Of a DNA stretch of 5,637 nucleotides, positions 1-4,652 are shown piece by piece. The first letter of the stretch is position 1. The number at the start of each line of letters is the position of its first letter. This DNA is from Clostridia bacterium (lineage in GTDB: Bacteria > Bacillota > Clostridia > Oscillospirales > Acutalibacteraceae): assembly GCA_900769775.1 (NCBI GenBank), contig CAAGHT010000180.1, positions 1-5,637 on the forward strand. Direction: 5' to 3'. Under the pieces are notes generated by a model, which made no database searches, was not told the DNA's origin, and saw nothing but the letters and a program-made list of their open reading frames with translations. A program made the translations under genes and the position numbers.

Positions 1-239
1 ATTGCCCAAGGACAAGGAAGCTCAGCAACAAGGTCAGCACCACCCGAGAGAGCCTGTTTAGTGCGCTCGAATTTCGAGATTATAGCCGTTTCTCCACGCT
101 GAACAAAATTACCGGAAATAACCGTAAAAACAGTGTGACCGTCGCGTTTTGCGCAGTCTATGATAAATTTATGACCATTATGGAAGGGGTTAAACTCTGC
201 AACTATACCTGCAATTGCCAATTTGTCACATTCTTTCAT
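1..239 (-). CDS. tmcAL: tRNA(Met) cytidine acetate ligase TmcAL (YlbM family), N-terminal part
   Basis: Partial gene: it starts at ATG 239-237 and runs off the left edge after 79 codons. The family is about 400 residues, so only the start of the nucleotidyltransferase domain is visible. Known role of the family: ATP-dependent activation of acetate and its transfer to the wobble cytidine of elongator tRNA-Met, forming N4-acetylcytidine, in the cytoplasm. Seen here: the N-terminal signature GIVAEFNPFHNGH (residues 11-23), with the HxGH nucleotide-binding motif at H20-H23, then SGNFVQRGE (42-50), SKFERTKQAL (55-64) and GADLVAELP (67-75), all in the order typical of YlbM/TmcAL. An in-frame TAA at 272-270 with no ATG, GTG or TTG between it and 239 makes this ATG the first possible start. 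The ribosome binding site is weak. The gene is divergent from ackA, whose enzyme also handles acetate and ATP. The family call is firm; the function is by homology. Confidence 0.93.
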   Translation of the reverse strand, partial: MKECDKLAIAGIVAEFNPFHNGHKFIIDCAKRDGHTVFTVISGNFVQRGETAIISKFERTKQALSGGADLVAELPCPWA

Positions 240-247
240 AAAAATTC

Positions 248-276
248 TTGAAAAATCCAGCGAGATAGGTTATTAT
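248..276 (+). promoter_or_regulatory. candidate sigma-A promoter for ackA-galK
   Basis: TTGAAA (248-253) is separated by 17 nt from TATTAT (271-276), each one base off consensus. Initiation would fall near 283, giving a leader of about 86 nt that carries the palindrome at 292-314 and the hairpin at 341-354. The -35 box sits only 9 nt from the tmcAL start codon. A weaker alternative is TTGTAT (284-289) with TATAGC (306-311), 16-nt spacer. Predicted from consensus only. Confidence 0.5.
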
Positions 277-291
277 ATAATAGTTGTATTC

Positions 292-314
292 TGTGCTTTA
301 ACGATTATAGCACA
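292..314. repeat. 23-base imperfect palindrome, possible operator or leader hairpin
   Basis: The arms TGTGCT (292-297) and AGCACA (309-314) are perfect inverse complements. After one T/T mismatch the pairing resumes with TAA (299-301) and TTA (305-307) around the centre CGA (302-304). It lies just downstream of the predicted ackA start site and contains the predicted tmcAL -10 box, so a bound protein could affect both genes. As RNA it would form a hairpin at the very start of the ackA leader. It does not fit a catabolite (cre) site well, nor the usual spacing of Rex or Crp boxes. Confidence 0.5.
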
Positions 315-332
315 TTTTGAATATATATACAA
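304..332 (-). promoter_or_regulatory. candidate sigma-A promoter for tmcAL
   Basis: Read on the minus strand there is a -35 box TTGTAT (332-327), a 17-nt spacer and a perfect -10 box TATAAT (309-304). Initiation would fall near 297, giving a leader of about 58 nt. A second perfect TATAAT lies closer to the gene (277-272) but its -35 position is poor. Predicted from consensus only. Confidence 0.45.
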
Positions 333-340
333 ATAAAAAA

Positions 341-354
341 TCGCCGAAAGGCGG
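341..354 (+). promoter_or_regulatory. small GAAA-tetraloop hairpin beside the ackA ribosome binding site
   Basis: CGCC (342-345) and GGCG (350-353) pair around GAAA (346-349), a GNRA tetraloop; T341 and G354 can add a wobble pair. The hairpin ends 2 nt before the AGGGG Shine-Dalgarno sequence (357-361) of ackA, so it leaves that site free but could tune ribosome access or protect the mRNA end. On the opposite strand the same stem is followed by six T residues and looks like a weak terminator. The function is inferred and the stem is short. Confidence 0.35.
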
Positions 355-368
355 ATAGGGGAAAGAAA

Positions 369-1568
369 ATGAAAATATTAGTTATCAATGCAGGAAGCTC
401 TTCTCTTAAGTACCAGCTTATCGATATGAACGGTGAAGTTCTTATCGCTAAGGGTCTTTGTGACAGAATAGGCGTTCCTGAAACAAGCAACATTGAACAC
501 AAAGTAGGCGACAAGAAGATTGAAAGAATGATCGCTATGCCTTCTCATGTCGAGGCCTTTGAGGCTGTTATCGATGCTTTAACAAATGGCGAAGGAAAGG
601 TTATTGAAGACATTTCCGAAATTGCTGCTATCGGACACAGAGTAGTTCAGGGTGGCGCTCTTTATAATTCTTCTGTTCTTATTGATGATAAGGTTCTTGC
701 AGACATTGAAGAGCTTGGCGAGCTTGCTCCTCTTCATAACCCTGCACACGCTCTTGCAATGCGTGCTTGCTTTAAGGTATTCGGTGCGGATGTTCCTCAG
801 GTTGCTACCTTTGACACCGCATTCCATGCTACTATGCCCGACAGAGCATATATGTACGGCATTCCTTATGAGTTTTATGAGAAGTATAATATCCGCCGCT
901 ACGGAGCTCACGGAACCTCTCACAGATTTGTAAGCGACCGCTGCGCTGAACTTCTCGGCAAGGACAAGAAGGACATTAAGATGATTACCTGCCACCTCGG
1001 AAACGGATGCTCCATTTCTGCTATTAAGGATGGCGTATGTGTTGATACCTCTATGGGTCTTACTCCTCTCGATGGCTTCATGATGGGAACCCGCTCAGGC
1101 GGTGTTGACCCCTCAATTCTCACTTATCTTATGAAGAAGTGTGATATTTCTCCCGATGAAATGAACACCATTCTTAATAAGAAGTCGGGTCTTCTCGGTA
1201 TTTCGGGCGTTTCTAACGATAGCCGTGATGTTATCGCTGCTGCTGAGGCAGGAAACGACAGAGCTCGCCTTGCTAATGAAATGCAGAACTATCAGATGGT
1301 TAAGTTCATCGGCTCCTATGCAGCTGCTATGAGCGGTGTTGATGCTATCGTATTTACCGGTGGTATCGGCGAAAACGAGAAGAAGACAAGAAAGTATATC
1401 TGCGATATGGTTAGCTTCCTCGGATTTGAGCTTAACGAAGAAAACAACAATACCAGAGGTAAGGAAATCGAGATTTCTACTGCAGACTCTAAGGTTAAGG
1501 TTTGGGTAATTCCCACCAACGAAGAGCTTCTTATTGCAAGAGATACTCTCGTGCTTGTAAGCAAATAA
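369..1568 (+). CDS. ackA: acetate kinase AckA
   Basis: Complete gene of 399 residues, the normal length for acetate kinase. It catalyses acetyl phosphate + ADP to and from acetate + ATP in the cytoplasm, the substrate-level phosphorylation step of the Pta-AckA pathway. The ASKHA fold is recognisable: NAGSSSLKYQL at residues 7-17, GHRVVQGG at 89-96, FDTAFHATMP at 148-157, YGAHGTSHR at 178-186, HLGNG at 209-213, GTRSGGVDP at 240-248, FTGGIGEN at 329-336 and NEEL at 384-387. Residues matching the active site of the Methanosarcina enzyme are all present: N7, R91, H123, D149, H181, R242 and E385. The start is ATG with AGGGG (357-361) 7 nt upstream. It ends in tandem stops, TAA then TAG. The galactokinase homologue follows after 18 nt and no terminator separates them, so they form an operon. 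The usual partner pta (phosphotransacetylase) is not in this window. It is divergent from tmcAL across a shared control region. Confidence 0.98.
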   Translation: MKILVINAGSSSLKYQLIDMNGEVLIAKGLCDRIGVPETSNIEHKVGDKKIERMIAMPSHVEAFEAVIDALTNGEGKVIEDISEIAAIGHRVVQGGALYNSSVLIDDKVLADIEELGELAPLHNPAHALAMRACFKVFGADVPQVATFDTAFHATMPDRAYMYGIPYEFYEKYNIRRYGAHGTSHRFVSDRCAELLGKDKKDIKMITCHLGNGCSISAIKDGVCVDTSMGLTPLDGFMMGTRSGGVDPSILTYLMKKCDISPDEMNTILNKKSGLLGISGVSNDSRDVIAAAEAGNDRARLANEMQNYQMVKFIGSYAAAMSGVDAIVFTGGIGENEKKTRKYICDMVSFLGFELNEENNNTRGKEIEISTADSKVKVWVIPTNEELLIARDTLVLVSK

Positions 1569-1574
1569 TAGATT

Positions 1575-1589
1575 GGGGAGTCTCAATTG
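1575..1589 (+). promoter_or_regulatory. strong ribosome binding site that fixes a TTG start for the galactokinase-like gene
   Basis: GGGGAG (1575-1580) is followed by a 6-nt spacer and TTG (1587-1589). No ATG lies between the ackA stop codons and this TTG, and the next in-frame ATG (codon 151) is far inside the kinase fold. The strong site with ideal spacing therefore decides the rare start codon. Confidence 0.85.
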
Positions 1590-2867
1590 AATAATTCAAC
1601 CCTTAAAAATTTAATTCTTGAAGGTAAGGCAGACGATCAGTTTGCCTTACTATATCAGGATGTTGCAGTTGCTCGTGAGCGATATGCGAAATCTATAGAT
1701 AAATTCACAGATATTTTCGGAAATAGCGATAATATTCGTATTTTCTCGGCTCCCGGTCGTACAGAGGTGGGCGGCAACCACACTGACCATCAGCACGGAA
1801 GGGTGCTCGCAGGAAGCGTTGACCTTGATATTATCGGTATCGTATCACTTAATGAAGATAATGTTGTCAGAATTAAGTCTGAGGGATATCCTCAGGATAC
1901 AATCAGCCTTGATGAGCTTTCTGTTAATGAGGCTGAGTTTGGCAGAGCCGCTGCACTTATAAGAGGAGTACTTAGTTCCTTCAAAGAGCAGGGCTATAAT
2001 ATCGGTGGCTTTAACGCTTATACTACAAATAATGTAATGCGCGGCTCGGGTCTTTCGTCATCTGCCGCTTTTGAGGTTTTTGTTGGTACTTGCGTTAACT
2101 TCCTTTTCAATGACGGAAAAGTTTCTCCCGTTGAGGTTGCAAAAATCGGTCAGAAGGCTGAATCAGTTTATTTTGGCAAGCCTTGCGGTCTGCTTGACCA
2201 ATCTGCAAGTGCTCTCGGTGGTTTTACCGCAATTGATTTTAAGGATACTACAAAGCCGGTTGTCGAGCAGGTTGATTTTGACCTTGAATCACACGGTTAC
2301 GCTCTCTGCGTGGTAAATACCGGTGGTAATCACGCTAATCTTACTCAGGACTACGCAGATATTACGGTAGAATGCCGAAATGTCAGCAATTTCTTCGATA
2401 AAGGCTATCTTCGTGAGGTTGACACCGCTGAATTCTTCTCTAAAATCGCCGAGTTAAAGGAAAAGGTTGGCGACAGAGCAGTTCTTCGTGCTATTCATTT
2501 CTTTAATGAGGATATGAGAGCTGAGCTTGAGAAAAATGCTCTTAAAAATGACGATTTCGATGAGTTTTTAAGACTTATCAGTGAATCGGGCAACTCTTCC
2601 TTCAAGTTCCTTCAGAATGTATACTCTACAAGTAATGTTCACGAACAGGGAATCTCTCTTGGTATAGCTGCTACCGAGCAGTTCATAATGAAGTCGGGCA
2701 GGGGAGCATGCAGAGTACACGGCGGTGGCTTTGCCGGCACAGTCCAGGCTTTTCTTCCCATTGAAGACATCGATGCTTACAGAGAATTTATCGAATCAAT
2801 TTTCGGAAAAGACAGCTGTTATGTACTTAAGATAAGACCTTTTGGTGGTTACGAGCTTAAAATTTAA
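1587..2867 (+). CDS. galK: galactokinase-family GHMP sugar kinase with a variant substrate motif
   Basis: 426 residues, somewhat longer than Escherichia coli GalK (about 380), mainly through an N-terminal extension of roughly 25 residues. Galactokinases phosphorylate the C1 hydroxyl of galactose with ATP, the first step of the Leloir pathway. Seen: the galactokinase signature region SAPGRTEVGGNHTDHQHG (54-71), the GHMP phosphate loop GSGLSSSAAFEV (153-164), the catalytic aspartate region CGLLDQSASALGG (200-212, D204), and the C-terminal GHMP motif HGGGFAGTV (378-386). By alignment with human GALK1, R58 matches R37, D204 matches D186 and Y256 matches Y236, so catalysis looks intact. The odd point is the signature: GEHTDY of classical enzymes reads GNHTDH here, replacing the glutamate that contacts the sugar with N64. 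The true substrate may therefore be galactose or a related sugar. The gene starts at TTG behind a strong ribosome binding site, is co-transcribed with ackA and is closed by its own terminator. No galT, galE or sugar transporter is in view. Family certain, substrate not. Confidence 0.9.
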   Translation: MNNSTLKNLILEGKADDQFALLYQDVAVARERYAKSIDKFTDIFGNSDNIRIFSAPGRTEVGGNHTDHQHGRVLAGSVDLDIIGIVSLNEDNVVRIKSEGYPQDTISLDELSVNEAEFGRAAALIRGVLSSFKEQGYNIGGFNAYTTNNVMRGSGLSSSAAFEVFVGTCVNFLFNDGKVSPVEVAKIGQKAESVYFGKPCGLLDQSASALGGFTAIDFKDTTKPVVEQVDFDLESHGYALCVVNTGGNHANLTQDYADITVECRNVSNFFDKGYLREVDTAEFFSKIAELKEKVGDRAVLRAIHFFNEDMRAELEKNALKNDDFDEFLRLISESGNSSFKFLQNVYSTSNVHEQGISLGIAATEQFIMKSGRGACRVHGGGFAGTVQAFLPIEDIDAYREFIESIFGKDSCYVLKIRPFGGYELKI

Positions 2868-2872
2868 CTATT

Positions 2873-2915
2873 TAATGCAGGGTATTTAAAAACCCTGCAT
2901 TATTTTTATTTTTTT
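2873..2915 (+). terminator. rho-independent terminator of the ackA-galK operon
   Basis: Arms 2873-2883 and 2892-2902 pair perfectly over 11 bp (TAATGCAGGGT with ACCCTGCATTA) around an 8-nt A/T loop. A T tract follows at 2903-2915, broken only by A2908. It begins 5 nt after the galactokinase stop codon and separates that operon from the downstream decarboxylase pair. Confidence 0.93.
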
Positions 2916-2926
2916 GCAAAATTATG

Positions 2927-2955
2927 TTGCTAAATTTTAGAAAATAATGTATACT
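2927..2955 (+). promoter_or_regulatory. sigma-A promoter with extended -10 for oadG-oadB
   Basis: TTGCTA (2927-2932), a 17-nt spacer and TATACT (2950-2955), with TG directly before the -10 box (2948-2949), making it an extended -10. Initiation is expected near 2961-2963, about 30 nt before the oadG start codon. It lies just after the upstream terminator, as expected for an independent unit. Predicted from consensus. Confidence 0.75.
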
Positions 2956-2991
2956 AACTTAAGATATTGTTTTAATAAGGTGTGAAAACAA

Positions 2992-3375
2992 ATGATTCAA
3001 AATTTAAACTTATTAGAGGTTGATGTAGTTCAGGGAATCAGTGTCACTTTTACCGGCATTATGGTAGTTTTCGGAATGCTCATTCTCCTTGTTTTCGTTC
3101 TCTATCTTTTTGGTAAATTTTTCGATAATAAACCAAAGACTGAGAAGGCTCCTAAGGTTAAGGCTCCCGTTGTTAAAAAGGAAGTGAAGCCTGCACCGGC
3201 AGCGCCTGTCGTTCAGAATAATGAAGAAATTGTTGCAGTTATTGCTGCTGCGGTTGCGGCAATGTATGAGGGAAGCGATGTTAAACCTGTAATTCGCCGT
3301 ATAAAGAAGTCAGGCGGTAATGTAAGACCCGCTTGGACTGCTGCAGGAATATTCGAGAATACACGCTCTTTTTGA
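2992..3375 (+). CDS. sodium-pump decarboxylase gamma subunit, OadG family
   Basis: Small membrane protein of 127 residues. In the known complexes (oxaloacetate, methylmalonyl-CoA and glutaconyl-CoA decarboxylases) the gamma subunit anchors and stabilises the alpha and beta subunits at the cytoplasmic membrane. Seen: a short N-terminus, one membrane segment at about residues 18-40 (VTFTGIMVVFGMLILLVFVL is its core), a Lys/Pro/Ala-rich flexible linker at about 47-75, then a conserved C-terminal block with EEIVAVIAAAVAA (78-90) and RPAWTAAGIFENTRSF (112-127), close to the RPAWSAAGRxENTRPF ending seen in clostridial OadG proteins. There is no biotin attachment motif (MKM), so the linker does not belong to a fused carrier. 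The start is ATG with AAGGTG (2977-2982) 9 nt upstream. It ends in tandem stops, TGA then TAG. oadB follows after 17 nt. Which carboxylic acid the complex uses cannot be told from this subunit, so no symbol is given. Confidence 0.88.
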   Translation: MIQNLNLLEVDVVQGISVTFTGIMVVFGMLILLVFVLYLFGKFFDNKPKTEKAPKVKAPVVKKEVKPAPAAPVVQNNEEIVAVIAAAVAAMYEGSDVKPVIRRIKKSGGNVRPAWTAAGIFENTRSF

Positions 3376-3392
3376 TAGAAAGGTAAATCACA

Positions 3393-4613
3393 ATGAATGA
3401 GATTATTAACGCTTTTTTAGAAGCTGTAAAAACAATTTTCGGTGATTCCGGATTTGCAGCTTTTTTCTATGACGGCGGATGGAAATATGCCGTTATGATT
3501 GCAATTTCTTGCGGCCTTTTATATCTTGCAATCGTTAAGAAATTTGAACCCTTGCTTCTTTTGCCAATAGCTTTTGGTATGCTGCTTTCAAACCTTCCCG
3601 GTGCAGGAGTATTTCATCCTGAGCTTTGGGTTGTAGGCAGTGACGGTATTGACTTTGGTGCCGTTCTTCACGATGGCGGAGTTCTTGATATTTTATATAT
3701 GGGTGTTAAGCTTGGCGTTTATCCGCCGCTTATATTCCTCGGTATCGGCTGTATGACCGACTTTGGCCCCCTCATTTCTAACCCCAAGAGCTTCCTCCTC
3801 GGCGCTGCAGCACAGCTCGGTATTTTCATTGCATTTTTGGGTGCACTCTTCATTGGAGAGCTTGGCATTGATGGACTTGCATTTACAGCACAGGAGGCAG
3901 GTTCTATCGGTATCATTGGCGGTGCAGACGGACCTACCGCTATATTCGTAACTTCAAGGCTTGCTCCTAATCTCTTAGGACCTATTGCCGTTGCAGCTTA
4001 CTCTTATATGGCACTTATTCCGTTTATCCAGAAGCCCATCATGAAGGCTCTTACAACTAAAAAAGAGCGTATGGTCAGAATGACTGAGCTCAGAGTTGTA
4101 TCTAAAACCGAGAAGATTATTTTCCCGATTATGGTAACAATTATTGTTGCTTTACTCTTACCCGATGCAGCACCTCTCGTAGGTATGCTAATGCTCGGAA
4201 ACCTCATGCGTGAATCGGGTGTTGTTGACCGTATTTGCAAGACTGCTCAGAATGAGCTTATGAATATCGTAACTATTTTCCTTGGCCTTACAGTTGGCGC
4301 AACTACAAATGCTGAATCTTTCCTTAATTGGCAGACAATCGGTATTGTACTGATGGGACTTGTAGCCTTTGCTATGGGTACTGCAGGCGGCGTTCTTCTC
4401 GGAAAGCTTATGTATGTTCTTACAGGCGGTAAGGTTAATCCGCTTATCGGCTCTGCAGGTGTTTCGGCAGTTCCTATGGCTGCTCGCGTATCTCAGTCCG
4501 TCGGTCAGGAAGAAGACCCCGGCAACTTCCTTCTTATGCACGCTATGGGACCGAATGTTTCGGGTGTTATCGGATCAGCTGTTGCCGCAGGCGTACTTCT
4601 TGCAATGCTTTAA
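3393..4613 (+). CDS. sodium ion-translocating decarboxylase beta subunit (OadB/GcdB/MmdB family)
   Basis: Complete integral membrane protein of 406 residues, within the family range. The beta subunit decarboxylates carboxybiotin and couples this to export of sodium ions, consuming a periplasmic-side proton. Roughly nine to eleven hydrophobic segments are visible along the whole length. Family motifs: MTDFGPLISNP (121-131), GSIGIIGGADGPTAIFVTS (170-188), GATTNAESFL (302-311), NPLIGSAGVSAVPMAARVS (349-367) and HAMGPNVSGVIGSAVAAGV (383-401). With a constant offset of 24 to the Klebsiella OadB numbering, the ion-path residues D203, Y229, N373, G377, S382 and R389 correspond to D179, Y205, N349, G353, S358 and R365, so all are retained and the pump should be functional. 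The start is ATG with GAAAGGT (3378-3384) upstream. The gene is co-transcribed with the gamma subunit and ends at a terminator 4 nt after the stop. The alpha carboxyltransferase and biotin carrier are absent here, so substrate (oxaloacetate, methylmalonyl-CoA or glutaconyl-CoA) is undetermined. Confidence 0.96.
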   Translation: MNEIINAFLEAVKTIFGDSGFAAFFYDGGWKYAVMIAISCGLLYLAIVKKFEPLLLLPIAFGMLLSNLPGAGVFHPELWVVGSDGIDFGAVLHDGGVLDILYMGVKLGVYPPLIFLGIGCMTDFGPLISNPKSFLLGAAAQLGIFIAFLGALFIGELGIDGLAFTAQEAGSIGIIGGADGPTAIFVTSRLAPNLLGPIAVAAYSYMALIPFIQKPIMKALTTKKERMVRMTELRVVSKTEKIIFPIMVTIIVALLLPDAAPLVGMLMLGNLMRESGVVDRICKTAQNELMNIVTIFLGLTVGATTNAESFLNWQTIGIVLMGLVAFAMGTAGGVLLGKLMYVLTGGKVNPLIGSAGVSAVPMAARVSQSVGQEEDPGNFLLMHAMGPNVSGVIGSAVAAGVLLAML

Positions 4614-4617
4614 AACT

Positions 4618-4652
4618 AAAAAAGCTACCGATTATTCATCGGTAGCTTTTTT
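4618..4652. terminator. bidirectional terminator between oadB and the recombinase gene
   Basis: GCTACCGAT (4624-4632) pairs perfectly with ATCGGTAGC (4638-4646) around the 5-nt loop TATTC. Six A residues before (4618-4623) and six T residues after (4647-4652) provide a T tract in both directions. It begins 4 nt after the oadB stop. On the other strand the recombinase stop codon TAA (4634-4632) lies inside the loop and stem. Confidence 0.92.

Noticed and set aside
292..314. Catabolite-response (cre) site controlling ackA
   Set aside because: The centre AACG resembles a cre core, but the flanking TG and CA positions do not match and the palindrome is longer and of odd length.
305..514. Minus-strand open frame of 69 codons across the ackA start
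   Set aside because: It overlaps the ackA 5' end and control region, has no recognisable motif or convincing ribosome binding site, and is a shadow of ackA codon structure.
579..1586. Several long minus-strand open frames opposite ackA (579-995, 920-1123, 1113-1586, 1316-1564)
   Set aside because: All lie opposite the certain ackA coding sequence, show low-complexity Ser/Leu-rich translations and no family motif.
2918..2938. AAAATT/AATTTT inverted repeat around the oadG -35 box
   Set aside because: Very short A/T-only arms in AT-rich DNA; expected by chance.
3133..3220. Biotin carrier fused to the OadG protein, suggested by the Pro/Ala/Lys-rich linker
   Set aside because: Such linkers precede carrier domains in other subunits, but no MKM biotin site follows and the C-terminus matches the ordinary OadG ending.
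4188..4541. Minus-strand open frame of 117 codons opposite oadB, plus overlapping frames at 3719-3916 and 4004-4240
   Set aside because: The oadB frame is unambiguous with conserved motifs throughout; the antisense frames have no recognisable similarity or start signals.
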